Shown here one piece after another: positions 1 through 9,108 of a stretch of 64,000 nucleotides of DNA (its first letter is position 1; the number at the start of each line of letters is the position of its first letter). Made by a program: the position numbers and the translations under genes. Under the pieces are notes generated by a model. That model worked only from the letters and a program-made list of their open reading frames with translations. It did not search any database and was not told the DNA's origin. This stretch comes from an uncultured Collinsella sp. (GTDB taxonomy: Bacteria > Actinomycetota > Coriobacteriia > Coriobacteriales > Coriobacteriaceae). Location: the NCBI GenBank assembly GCA_900754745.1, contig CAAEEB010000089.1, forward strand, positions 1 to 64,000, read 5' to 3'.

Positions 1-29
1 CGAACGACAGAGCCCACGTTTTGTATGGG

Positions 30-66
30 GTCTCTTGGCGAATTTTCATTCGCCAAGAGACTTTTT
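30..66 (+). terminator. rho-independent terminator of a gene outside the window
   Basis: Perfect 14-bp arms at 30-43 and 48-61 enclose a TTTC loop and are followed by five T residues at 62-66. It must end a plus-strand gene that lies left of the window. Confidence 0.85.
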
Positions 67-88
67 GCTATGGGGGAGACATGTCCCT

Positions 89-290
89 GGACAGTTAGTT
101 CAGATACGTATTTTTTTAAAGGCTGACGAAGGTCGATTTGGGGTCAAATGAGCCGTTTTTGGCCTTCTGGGCCGACAGAGGCGCTCGCTCAAGGGCGAGA
201 ATAGCCCATTATTGGGTCCAAAGTGGCTCCAAACCAATCCATTAATGCCAATTGGCACGGCCAAATAATACGTATCTGAACTAACTGTCC
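89..290. repeat. 202-bp miniature inverted-repeat element
   Basis: The 24 bases at 89-112 are the exact reverse complement of 267-290. The 154 bp between them have no convincing gene. A 116-codon minus-strand ORF (100-450) crosses the element but has no recognisable features and runs through both arms. Length, perfect ends and lack of coding capacity fit a MITE or a mobilisable palindrome; a large protein-binding palindrome is the alternative. No flanking target duplication is obvious. Confidence 0.6.
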
Positions 291-333
291 ACCACCCTCC
301 GTCAACCTTCCATTCCAACCAAAAACAGCCAAA

Positions 334-368
334 GTACGTCATGGTAATTCCCGGTGGGTCGCGGGGTG
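334..368. repeat. 35-bp intergenic repeat, copy 1
   Basis: Starts GTACGTCATGG and matches 7239-7273 at 31 of 35 positions, in the same orientation. The two copies bracket the GH31 gene. In both, the repeat is followed by a stem-forming segment containing the string CGCGAAGC or GCGAAGC. Confidence 0.6.
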
Positions 369-749
369 GCGGATACGACTTTCCCTCAGGATAATTCGCG
401 AAGCCCGTTTTCCGAGGAAAGGTATTGGTTATGTAATACCAGTTAAACAAGTAAAACTATGCTTAAGTGGTATCTGGCTGGAGAACCAATTGGTATGGTT
501 GGTTAGACCCACTTCGCCATCTACGTTCATTTTTATACCGCTGGGAGAATTCCAAACTTAATTTGCGCAACTGCTCATGTATGCTGATTCAACCTTATAG
601 GTGGCTATCTGGTTACTACCAGTTGACCCCTTGGTAACGGGTGGGCCAATTGTACGGAATGTACCGAACACCCCCCCCGTTGATGCGTTCGCCCATGCTG
701 CGGGGCGCGCGTCCGCGACACTTCCGCATGTCGGAGGGAAGGAGTCCAG
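369..749. other. non-coding upstream region of the GH31 gene
   Basis: No supported gene. The stretch is more AT-rich than the genes around it. The motif ACCAGTT occurs at 438-444 and 618-624, and the second copy overlaps a possible -35 box TTGACC at 623-628; no clear -10 follows. A Shine-Dalgarno run (GGGAAGGAG) lies just before the GTG start at 750. Confidence 0.4.
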
Positions 750-3700
750 GTGCGTAGGAATTCCATTTTTACGAAACGGTGGGTGAAGGGAAGCGCGGTC
801 CTCGTCGCAACAGCGGCGACTCTCGTGTTCGCTAGCCCCCAGCAGGCGATTGCCACGCCGCTTAAGGGCGTCGACTCGGCGACCGTGTCTCAGTCCGCCT
901 CGAACGTCGTCGACATCGATTTCGCCGACGGCATCAAGGGCCGTATCACATTTCTAGAGGACGGCATTTTCCGTTACAATGTCGACCCCAAAGGCGAGTT
1001 CTCTGAGTATGCCACGCCGCGTAGCAAGTCCCACACGGCTAAGATTCAGGCCCAGCCCGACACCTCGGATACCTACAGCAAGCCGAGCGCGACGGTTGTC
1101 GACAAGGGTGACACTATCGAGATCACCGGTGGAAAGGCGACCGTGATTCTGGACAAGGCGACTGGCAAGATGAGCATCAAGTCGGGCGACCGTGTCGTGG
1201 TCTCCGAGTCCGCGTCCCTCGACCTTGATAAGAAGGGCACCGTCCAGACGCTCGCCAAGGCGAAGTCCGAGAACTTCTTTGGCGGCGGTACTCAGAACGG
1301 CCGCTTCCTGCACACCAACCAGACCATCGCCATCTCCAACACCAACAACTGGACCGATGGCGGCGTTGCTTCGCCCAACCCGTTCTATTGGACGAGTGAC
1401 GGCTACGGCGTGCTCCGAAACACGTTCGCAGAAGGTTCCTACGACTTCGGTTCTACGGATGCATCGACGGTCACGACTTCGCACAGCGAGAATGAGTTCG
1501 ATGCCTACTACTTCGTGGCGACCAACGATGGCGCCTCGAACGTGGCAACCGAGATGCTGCAGGACTACTACAAGGTAACCGGTAATCCGGTGCTGCTGCC
1601 CGAATACGGTTTCTACCTGGGTCATCTGAATGCCTATAACCGTGATGGCTGGTCAACGACTTCGGGTCAGAAGAAGTGGGAGACCAAGGGCAGCAAGTCC
1701 TCGAGCGAGAAGGGCGACGTTAAGTACGAGTCTGGCATGGCGACGGGCTACAAGCTCGACGGCACGCTTGCGTCCGAGACGCTCAACGGTGAAGGTCCTA
1801 CGGTCGATACCGAGAACATGAAGGCGACCGATTTCGACCGCCAGTTCTCTGCCCGGCAGGTTATCGATGACTACGAGGACAACGACATGCCGCTCGGCTG
1901 GTTCCTGCCGAACGACGGCTACGGTGCCGGCTATGGCCAGAACGGTTACTACAAGACCGGCGGCGTCAACTCCGACGGAACGAGTTCTGCCGAGCGCCTC
2001 AACGCCGTGCGCGCCAACGTCGACAACCTTAAGAAGTTCACCGAGTACGCTAACTCCAAGGGCGTGAGCACGGGCCTGTGGACCCAGTCCAACCTTGAGC
2101 CCGATAGCAACTCCGAGACTCCGTGGCACCTGCTTCGCGACTTCGACGCCGAGGTCAAGACGGGAGGCATCACTACCCTCAAGACCGACGTCGCCTGGGT
2201 TGGCTCTGGCTACTCTTTTGGTCTTAACGGCATCAAGACGGCTTATGACACGGTGACGACCGGCGCCAACAAGCGCCCCAACATCATTACGCTCGATGGT
2301 TGGGCCGGCACGCAGCGCTTTGGCGGCATCTGGACCGGCGACCAGTACGGCGGCAACTGGGAGTACATCCGCTTCCATATCCCCACGTATATCGGTCAGA
2401 GTCTTTCGGGCAACCCCAACATCGGCTCCGACATGGACGGCATCTTTGGCGGCGACCCCATCATCTCGGCACGCGACTACCAGTGGAAGACGTTCACGCC
2501 CTCTATGCTCGACATGGACGGTTGGGGCACCTACCGCAAGTCGCCCATGACGCACGGCGATCCCTACACGGGCATCTCGCGCTTCTACCTCAAGCTCAAA
2601 GCGCAGCTCATGCCCTATATCTACACGAGTGCGGCTTCGGCGGCCAACATCGATACGGGTAACGGCGATACCGGCCTGCCCATGATCCGCGCCATGCTGC
2701 TCTCCGACAACTCCGAGTACGCCGCGAGCACTTCGACGCAGTACCAGTATATGTTCGGTGAGAATTTCCTGGTTGCGCCGGTGTATCAGGATACCCAGGC
2801 AGATGACAAGGGCAATGACGTTCGCAACGGCATCTACCTTCCCAACTACGGCACCGATGATAATCCCACCATCTGGATCGACTACTTCTCGGGTAAGCAG
2901 TACCGCGGCGGCCAGGTCCTCAACAACTACGATGCTCCGCTCTGGAAGCTGCCGCTCTTTGTAAAGGCCAATTCCATCGTGCCGATGTATGCCGAGAACA
3001 ACAACCCCGAGGCTGTGACCGAGACCAACACCAAGGGCACTGACCGCAGCCAGCGTATCGTCGAGTTCTTCGCCACCGAGGGTGAGGGCAGCTTCACGCA
3101 GTACGAGGACGACGGCTCCTCCATCGAGAACAAAACGACTGAGGACAATGCCTACGGCACGATCGACAATATCTCTTACGGTGACCATGTGAGTACCGTC
3201 TTTAGCTCCAAGGCCACGGGCGGCACCGCAACCTTTACCGCTGCGGCGTCCCAGGGCAGCTATAGTGGTTACGATTCCAACCGTACCACGACCTTTGTGG
3301 CCAACGTGTCCGCCAAGCCTGCGAGCGTCATCGCCAAGAATGGCGGCACTGCGCTCAACGTGACCGAGGTCGACTCACAGGAGGCTTTCGACGCCGCGAC
3401 CCCCGAGGCTGGCCAAGCGGTCTACTTCTACAACGAAAACCCCAACCTCAACCACTACGGCAGCGATGCGGACAGCACCGAGGCCGAGAAGGGCGAGAGC
3501 TTCAACGACACTAAGATCACCACGAACCCCAAGGTCTACGTCAAGTTTGCGAAGACCGATGTCGCTGCAGCGGAGCAGACGCTCGAGCTGGGCGGTTTCG
3601 TGAACGCCGACGCCACGCTCGCGGCCGACCGCCTCAACGAGAACCTCTCCGCACCAGCGAACCTTGCTGCCCCCGAGGACGCCACGACTCCCACGAGCAT

Positions 3701-6700
3701 TAAGCTCACCTGGGGAAAGGTCGATGGTGCTACCTCCTACGACCTTAAGGTCGATGGCACCGTGTTCGCCGTGGGCGATGCAGCGGAATTCACGCATACC
3801 GATCTTGCCTACAATAGCAAGCACACCTACCAGATCCGTTCGCGCAACGCCGAGGGCTACTCCCGTTGGAGCGATGTGCTCGCGGCGAACTCCGCCCTCG
3901 ACCCATGGCGGAACGTGCCCGAGGCCGAGAAGATCACCTGGGAGGGCTCGATCTACGGCAGCCATAAGGCCGATCTCGCCTTCGACCATGAGTTCCAGAC
4001 GAGCGACGGCGGCTTCCACTCCGGCGGCAACGACCTGGGCAAGGCGCTCACCGTCGACTACGGCCGCGCCTACAAGCTCGACAAGCTCGAGTACTATCCG
4101 CGTACCGACGCCGGCAACGGCACTGTGACCAAGATGCGCATCGAGACGAGTCTCGACGGTGTCCATTGGACGAGCCAGGAGGTCGATTGGGAGCGCTCCG
4201 CCGCCTGCAAAACGGTGACGTTCGACGGCGCCGTGGCCGCACGCTACGTGCGTATGACGCCGCTCGCTTCGGTTGGTAACTTCTTCTCCGCGTCCGAGAT
4301 CGCTATCTACAAGGCCGATGGTACGGACGGCTTTGCTGTGGGTTCCAACCTCAACAAGGCAACGATCTCCGATGGCGACTTTTCCAACATGAAGAATTAT
4401 CTGGGTCTCGAGAACCGCGAGCCCGATACCTCGACGTTCGACTCGCAGATTCGCGACCACTTTGCCGATCTCAACGGCAACGGGGTCTATGATGTCTACG
4501 ACTACTCGTTTACCATGGCGGGGCTTGATGGCGGCACCAAGCAGAAAGGCAAGGTCGCCGGCAAGCTCGCGGTGATTCCGAGCAAGACCGAGGTCGATGC
4601 CGGCGATGAGATCACCGTCGATGTCTATGCGGCCGACGCCAAGAACGTCAACGCCCTGGGCGCGCTCGTCAACTTTAAGAGTGACCAGTTTGAGTTTGTG
4701 TCCGAGAGCATCTCGCAGGATGGTTCGACCGCCGGCATGGAGAACCTGTCGCGCGAGAAGGTCCAGTTCGCGGACGGCACACAGACCATCAACCTCGCCT
4801 TTGCCAACCGCGGCGACGGCAAGCTCTACAACGGCACTGGCGCGGTGGCGAGCTTCAAACTCAAGGCCAAGACGGCCGGCAAGGTTGAACTGCCCTCGAC
4901 GTCTTGGCTCATCGGTCCGGCGTGCGATGCGCTCGAGTTTACGAGTGACGGTACCGTGACGATGCCGGACGTTCCGCAGCCCACGGTTGCCGAGTACGGT
5001 CAGGATGCCTTCAACATCACGATGACCAACGACGAGCTCACGACCGACGACGGTTCCAACGTCGAGAAGCTTATTCAGCAGAAGAGCTATAACGCGCTGT
5101 TCGATAACGATGAGGGCGACAACGGCTTTGAGTTCCTGTGGAACTGGAGCGGCAACTGGGACAGCGAGGGCAAGCTTCCGAGTTACGTGAAGCTTCCCAC
5201 CACGATGACATTTGCCTTTAAGACACCATCGAAGCTCGATGCCGTTGAGGTCGTCAACCGCGACGGCGGTAACGGCACCGTGCAGAAGATCAAGGCCGTC
5301 GTGACGTTCGAGGATGGCTCGACCCAGGAGTTCGCGGGTGGGGAGTACGATTCCTTCCAGGCTCGCTACGCCTTTGGCCTCTCTGCCGAGAACAAGGGCA
5401 AGAAGGCGACTAAGGTCGAGATCACGCCGCTTGAGGCATCGGGTGACCAGATGCTCACACTGCGCGAGATCAACTTCAACTACACGCAGGGTGTCGAGGC
5501 CATCGAGGGTATCGAGCTGGGCAAGAACCAGACCGAGTTCTTTGAGGGCGACGTTACGCTCGTCGACGCTAAGGCCACGCCCGAGAGCGCCGGCTACCCC
5601 TATGTGACGGTCGAGAGCTCCGACTCCTCTGTGGTGAGCGTCTCCGCTGTTCAGGCCGGCGATAGCGTGAACTACTACTTGCGTGCCAACAAGGCCGGCA
5701 AGGCAACGATCACGGTGGCGTCAGTGCTCGACCCCTCCAAGACCGCATCCTATGAGGTCGAGGTCAAGGCTGGTGTCGACACCTCTGCGCTCATGGCGGC
5801 GCTTTCCAAGGCCGCGGGCTACAGCGAGTCCGTCTACACCAAGGATTCTTATGCAGCTCTCACCGCTGCGGTCGAGGCGGCTCAGAAGCTTCTCGACGGC
5901 GGCCAGGGCAGCTATAGCAAGAAGGATGTCGCAGACGCTACGACCAAGATCGAAAAGGCAATCGACGGCCTCAAGATGCGCCCCGTTGATGAGAAGAAGC
6001 TCATCAACACGCCCGAGAACCGCGAGAACGTCAAGGTGACCGGCTTCTCGAGCGAGGCCGACTATGAGGGCAGCAACGCCGTCAACGCTCTTGACGGCGA
6101 TGAGCAGACGCTCTGGCACAGCGACTATGCTTATAAGACCGGTATGCCCCAGCACCTGACCGTCGACCTGGGCCGCGACTACGATCTCACCGACGTCACG
6201 TTCCTGCCGCGCCAGGACGGCGGCACGAACGGCGATATCTTTGAGGCCGAGGTGCTGGTCTCCGACACCGCCGACGGTTATGAGATGGGCACCGCCGCGT
6301 CGATGGGTACGTTTACCTTCGACAACGACGGCCGCGTGCTCACCGACCGTGGCGACTGGAAGCAGATGAGCTTTGGTGCCGCGCGCGGTCGCTACGTGAC
6401 CGTCAAGGTGCTCCACGCCGGCGGTGGCAGCGTTGACGCCTACTGCAGCATGGCGGAACTCAAGTTCTACGGTGCGGCCGTTCCCGATCCGGTGGCGAAG
6501 GACGACCTCACTGCCGCGATTGAAAAGGTTGATGCCGAGGTTGCAGCCGGCGACCTTAAGGCCAGTGACTACACCGAGGCTTCCTGGACCGCGTTCCAGA
6601 ACGCCTTGGCGAGCGCCCGCGCCATCCTGAGCGACGAGAACGCCACGCAGGACGAGGTCGACCAGGCACTCAAGGCGCTCGAGGATGCCCGTGACGCGCT

Positions 6701-7163
6701 CGAGAAGACCCCGGTGACCCCAGTTGAGAACCCGACCAAGAAACAGCTCAAGGCCCTGGTCAAGCAGGCGAAGGAGACTGACACCAAGGGAAAGACGGCC
6801 GAGTCCGTCAAGGCCCTGACGGATGCCATTACCTACGCCGAGGATGTCTTGGGTGATGAGAATGCTTCCGACACCCAGCTCCAGGCGGCTTATGACCAGC
6901 TCAAGCTGGCCATCGAGGGCCTTAAGGATGCCGACTCCGGCAACCAGGGCGGTTCGGGCAACCAGGGTTCCGGCAATGGCTCGAACGGCGGCAGCCAGGC
7001 GGGCAAGCCCGCAGGCGACAAGGCCCAGGGCGGCAAGAAGAACGGTTCGGCGATCCCCGTTACTGGCGATCAAACGGCGGCAACTGTCGCGACTGTCGGT
7101 GGCCTTGGAGCCATCATCGCTGCGATCGGTGCCTTCTTCCACCGTCGCAATAAGGCTGAGTAG
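750..7163 (+). CDS. secreted, wall-anchored multidomain GH31 glycoside hydrolase (candidate alpha-N-acetylgalactosaminidase)
   Basis: A 2137-residue surface glycosidase with a GTG start and a strong Shine-Dalgarno. A Sec signal (about residues 1-35) precedes a GH31 module to about residue 800. Asp480, in KTDVAWVG, is the likely nucleophile and Asp531, in WTGDQYGG, the likely acid/base. Then follow fibronectin III (about 965-1048), a discoidin/F5-8C-like CBM (1050-1190), a short Ca-binding dockerin-like motif (DLNGNGVYDVYD, about 1239), a cohesin-like beta-sandwich (1270-1403), a second CBM-like domain (1417-1580), a Big-2 Ig fold (1583-1672), FIVAR, F5-8C and two more FIVAR modules (1678-2060). 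A Gly/Ser/Asn linker, the sorting signal IPVTGD (about 2102), a membrane span and a basic tail end the protein. Active-site context and modules resemble gut GH31 enzymes that remove alpha-GalNAc from mucin. That substrate is inference; the GH31 fold is secure. A class B sortase gene lies 0.8 kb downstream. Confidence 0.88.
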   Translation: MRRNSIFTKRWVKGSAVLVATAATLVFASPQQAIATPLKGVDSATVSQSASNVVDIDFADGIKGRITFLEDGIFRYNVDPKGEFSEYATPRSKSHTAKIQAQPDTSDTYSKPSATVVDKGDTIEITGGKATVILDKATGKMSIKSGDRVVVSESASLDLDKKGTVQTLAKAKSENFFGGGTQNGRFLHTNQTIAISNTNNWTDGGVASPNPFYWTSDGYGVLRNTFAEGSYDFGSTDASTVTTSHSENEFDAYYFVATNDGASNVATEMLQDYYKVTGNPVLLPEYGFYLGHLNAYNRDGWSTTSGQKKWETKGSKSSSEKGDVKYESGMATGYKLDGTLASETLNGEGPTVDTENMKATDFDRQFSARQVIDDYEDNDMPLGWFLPNDGYGAGYGQNGYYKTGGVNSDGTSSAERLNAVRANVDNLKKFTEYANSKGVSTGLWTQSNLEPDSNSETPWHLLRDFDAEVKTGGITTLKTDVAWVGSGYSFGLNGIKTAYDTVTTGANKRPNIITLDGWAGTQRFGGIWTGDQYGGNWEYIRFHIPTYIGQSLSGNPNIGSDMDGIFGGDPIISARDYQWKTFTPSMLDMDGWGTYRKSPMTHGDPYTGISRFYLKLKAQLMPYIYTSAASAANIDTGNGDTGLPMIRAMLLSDNSEYAASTSTQYQYMFGENFLVAPVYQDTQADDKGNDVRNGIYLPNYGTDDNPTIWIDYFSGKQYRGGQVLNNYDAPLWKLPLFVKANSIVPMYAENNNPEAVTETNTKGTDRSQRIVEFFATEGEGSFTQYEDDGSSIENKTTEDNAYGTIDNISYGDHVSTVFSSKATGGTATFTAAASQGSYSGYDSNRTTTFVANVSAKPASVIAKNGGTALNVTEVDSQEAFDAATPEAGQAVYFYNENPNLNHYGSDADSTEAEKGESFNDTKITTNPKVYVKFAKTDVAAAEQTLELGGFVNADATLAADRLNENLSAPANLAAPEDATTPTSIKLTWGKVDGATSYDLKVDGTVFAVGDAAEFTHTDLAYNSKHTYQIRSRNAEGYSRWSDVLAANSALDPWRNVPEAEKITWEGSIYGSHKADLAFDHEFQTSDGGFHSGGNDLGKALTVDYGRAYKLDKLEYYPRTDAGNGTVTKMRIETSLDGVHWTSQEVDWERSAACKTVTFDGAVAARYVRMTPLASVGNFFSASEIAIYKADGTDGFAVGSNLNKATISDGDFSNMKNYLGLENREPDTSTFDSQIRDHFADLNGNGVYDVYDYSFTMAGLDGGTKQKGKVAGKLAVIPSKTEVDAGDEITVDVYAADAKNVNALGALVNFKSDQFEFVSESISQDGSTAGMENLSREKVQFADGTQTINLAFANRGDGKLYNGTGAVASFKLKAKTAGKVELPSTSWLIGPACDALEFTSDGTVTMPDVPQPTVAEYGQDAFNITMTNDELTTDDGSNVEKLIQQKSYNALFDNDEGDNGFEFLWNWSGNWDSEGKLPSYVKLPTTMTFAFKTPSKLDAVEVVNRDGGNGTVQKIKAVVTFEDGSTQEFAGGEYDSFQARYAFGLSAENKGKKATKVEITPLEASGDQMLTLREINFNYTQGVEAIEGIELGKNQTEFFEGDVTLVDAKATPESAGYPYVTVESSDSSVVSVSAVQAGDSVNYYLRANKAGKATITVASVLDPSKTASYEVEVKAGVDTSALMAALSKAAGYSESVYTKDSYAALTAAVEAAQKLLDGGQGSYSKKDVADATTKIEKAIDGLKMRPVDEKKLINTPENRENVKVTGFSSEADYEGSNAVNALDGDEQTLWHSDYAYKTGMPQHLTVDLGRDYDLTDVTFLPRQDGGTNGDIFEAEVLVSDTADGYEMGTAASMGTFTFDNDGRVLTDRGDWKQMSFGAARGRYVTVKVLHAGGGSVDAYCSMAELKFYGAAVPDPVAKDDLTAAIEKVDAEVAAGDLKASDYTEASWTAFQNALASARAILSDENATQDEVDQALKALEDARDALEKTPVTPVENPTKKQLKALVKQAKETDTKGKTAESVKALTDAITYAEDVLGDENASDTQLQAAYDQLKLAIEGLKDADSGNQGGSGNQGSGNGSNGGSQAGKPAGDKAQGGKKNGSAIPVTGDQTAATVATVGGLGAIIAAIGAFFHRRNKAE

Positions 7164-7184
7164 TCCCAGCGACAACTAAGCAAA

Positions 7185-7227
7185 CGTGCCCGCCGTCCCA
7201 CCCAAGGACGGTGGGCACGCTTTTTTA
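7185..7227 (+). terminator. rho-independent terminator of the GH31 gene
   Basis: Arms 7185-7198 and 7206-7219 pair with one mismatch and are followed by a T-run, 22 bp after the stop codon. Confidence 0.85.
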
Positions 7228-7238
7228 TTTCAGCTAAC

Positions 7239-7273
7239 GTACGTCATGGCAATCCCCGGTAGGTCGAGGGGTG
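7239..7273. repeat. 35-bp intergenic repeat, copy 2
   Basis: Second copy of the repeat at 334-368, 31 of 35 identical. It runs straight into the long hairpin at 7270-7357. Confidence 0.6.
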
Positions 7274-7357
7274 CTTTGCGGGCGGGCCAGGCTTTATCTG
7301 AACGACTTTGCGAAGCAACCGGAGTGAAGATAAAGCCTGGCCCGCCCGCAAAGCACC
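7270..7357. repeat. 88-bp perfect long hairpin upstream of purE
   Basis: Thirty bases at 7270-7299 are exactly complementary to 7328-7357 around a 28-nt loop. There is no T-run, so it is not a simple terminator. Stem bases next to the loop read TTATC/GATAA, as in the hairpin at 31856-31960. It lies 95 bp before purE and could affect its mRNA. Confidence 0.75.
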
Positions 7358-7452
7358 ACGCAGACCGCAGGGACGGGAGCAGCTATACTACTCTCTGTAG
7401 TTAAGGGTCGCGGATTGGCCGCGTCACCGCTCTCAACAGGAGGTCTTTGTTT

Positions 7453-7917
7453 ATGGCAGATCAGAAGCCGGTTGTCGGGATCATCATGGGCTCCAAGTCC
7501 GATTTGGGCGTTATGGAGGGCTGCACCGCCGAGCTCGAGGCACTGGGCGTGCCCTATGAGCTCGTGATTGCAAGCGCGCACCGCACGCCGGCGAAGGTCC
7601 ATGAGTGGGCCTCGACTGCTGCCGACCGCGGCATCAAGGTGATTATCGCCGCCGCCGGCAAGGCCGCTCACCTGGGTGGCGTCGTGGCAGCCTTTACGCC
7701 GCTGCCGGTCATCGGCGTGCCTATGAAGACGAGCGACCTGGGTGGCATGGACTCGCTGCTGTCGATGGTGCAGATGCCTTCGGGCGTGCCCGTTGCCTGT
7801 GTGGCCATCAACGGTGCCAAGAACGCTGCCATTTACGCCACGCAGATTCTGGGCGCATGCGACCCCGAGTACCGCAAGGTTATCGAGAAGATGAAGCAGG
7901 AGATGGCTGACGCCTAA
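7453..7917 (+). CDS. purE: N5-carboxyaminoimidazole ribonucleotide mutase PurE
   Basis: A 154-residue cytosolic enzyme of de novo purine synthesis that converts N5-CAIR to CAIR (class I PurE; PurK makes the substrate and is not in the window). The N-terminal IIMGSKSDLGVMEG binds the phosphate and SAHRTPAK is the catalytic loop. The glycine-rich stretch AAAGKAAHLGGVVA is also typical, and the length is normal for the family. The ATG at 7453 is chosen over an in-frame TTG at 7447 because AGGAGG at 7438-7443 is well spaced for it. A possible -10 (TATACT, 7384-7389) lies upstream without a good -35. The other pur genes here start 3.7 kb away, so purE is in its own transcription unit. Confidence 0.95.
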   Translation: MADQKPVVGIIMGSKSDLGVMEGCTAELEALGVPYELVIASAHRTPAKVHEWASTAADRGIKVIIAAAGKAAHLGGVVAAFTPLPVIGVPMKTSDLGGMDSLLSMVQMPSGVPVACVAINGAKNAAIYATQILGACDPEYRKVIEKMKQEMADA

Positions 7918-7953
7918 GCGCCCTGCCAGTCCATTTGCAGCATAAGGAGAGCC

Positions 7954-8952
7954 ATGTCCGACTATCAGGGAAAGCGTTTTTCGGCTTCTCGGATTTCCGA
8001 TTCAGCCAAGTCGGGAGCAGCCCGCGCGTCGCAGCAGGGTCGGACATCCTCTCCTCAGCAGCCGCGCGCGCCGCGCCCCGTGACGCCGGCGAAGCATCGC
8101 CGTCAGGATACGCCTGCTGCATATCGCCCTTCGTCATACAGTGCGGCCAAGAAGTCATCTCGCTCTTCGGCGCATGCCGCGCCATCGAGCTATACCGAGC
8201 CGCCGCGCAAAAAGCGCCGCTCCGTCATTCCCATACTGCTCATCATTATCGGCATTGGCCTGATCGTTGCCGCCGCCGCCATCTTTATCAACGCGCAGAT
8301 TGGCTACAAGCAGGCGAGCGAGTCGTATCAAAAGATCGAAAAGCAATATGTGAGCGACAAGGACGCCAGTGGCGTGCCGATTATCGACTTTGATGCGCTT
8401 GCCCAGACAAATCCCGAGGTTGTGGGTTGGATTTACGCGCCCGGCACCAACATCAACTACCCCGTGGTGCAGACCAACAACAACTCCAAGTACCTCAACA
8501 CGCTGTTCGACGGTACGGCCAATGCCTCGGGAGCCATCTTCTTGGATAGCGACGACACCGCGCCGGGCATGGTGGATCAGCAGACCACGATTTACGGTCA
8601 TCATATGAACGACGGTTCGATGTTCAACGTGATTTCGGATACGACCGATCAGGCGACGTTCGACAGCATGGAATACGTGTACTACATCACGCGCGATGCG
8701 ACGTACAAGTTGCGCCCGCTGGCGACCAAGGTGGTCGAGGACACGTATGCCAAGGCGCGCACGCCCAACTTTGAGGGCGATGACGGACTGAAGAATTACC
8801 TGTCCGAGATGCTCGACGGTGCCTCGGCCGTGGCGAGCGACGCCACCGATCGCGCCGCTTCGGCAACCAAGGTCGTAACGCTTGTGACCTGCCGTTCGCT
8901 GTCATTTAGCAATACGCGCGCAGTCATGGTGCTCACGCCGGTCGAGGAATAG
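7954..8952 (+). CDS. srtB: class B sortase
   Basis: A 332-residue membrane-tethered cysteine transpeptidase that links wall proteins to peptidoglycan. Residues 1-85 are a Ser/Ala/Pro/Arg-rich cytoplasmic tail, and a membrane helix lies at about 90-113. The catalytic domain follows, with the sortase B order of active residues: His217 in TIYGHHM, Cys313 in TLVTC, and Arg322 in NTRAVMV. The spacing and the opening GWIYAPGTNINYPVVQ are typical of SrtB. Start ATG 7954 has AAGGAG upstream. It is 36 bp from purE, so may be read through from it. The GH31 protein (IPVTGD) and the protein at 26030 (LVATGD) are plausible substrates, but the pairing is inferred only from the sorting signals. Confidence 0.92.
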   Translation: MSDYQGKRFSASRISDSAKSGAARASQQGRTSSPQQPRAPRPVTPAKHRRQDTPAAYRPSSYSAAKKSSRSSAHAAPSSYTEPPRKKRRSVIPILLIIIGIGLIVAAAAIFINAQIGYKQASESYQKIEKQYVSDKDASGVPIIDFDALAQTNPEVVGWIYAPGTNINYPVVQTNNNSKYLNTLFDGTANASGAIFLDSDDTAPGMVDQQTTIYGHHMNDGSMFNVISDTTDQATFDSMEYVYYITRDATYKLRPLATKVVEDTYAKARTPNFEGDDGLKNYLSEMLDGASAVASDATDRAASATKVVTLVTCRSLSFSNTRAVMVLTPVEE

Positions 8953-8962
8953 ATTGTCGAGA

Positions 8963-9084
8963 GTAGCTAATTTGGGACGGGGCTATTTTAGCTACCCTTT
9001 GACCGACGGCGATTTATTTAATGTTGGGTAATTATCAACTGCCGTATGAGGGTAGCTAAAATAGCCCCGTCCCAAATTAGCTAC
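8963..9084. repeat. 122-bp palindrome with GGGACGGGG arms
   Basis: Thirty-six bases at 8963-8998 are exactly complementary to 9049-9084, around a 50-bp AT-rich centre. The arms contain GGGACGGGGCTATTTTAG, which resembles the GGGGAC family seen elsewhere in the window. It separates srtB from the next gene and has no terminal T-run. Confidence 0.8.
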
Positions 9085-9108
9085 TCGATGACAGCAAAGG
9101 GAGAAACA

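Noticed and set aside
100..450. 116-codon minus-strand ORF
   Set aside because: It spans the whole inverted-repeat element and the 35-bp repeat; its codon use is unlike the genome and no family is recognisable.
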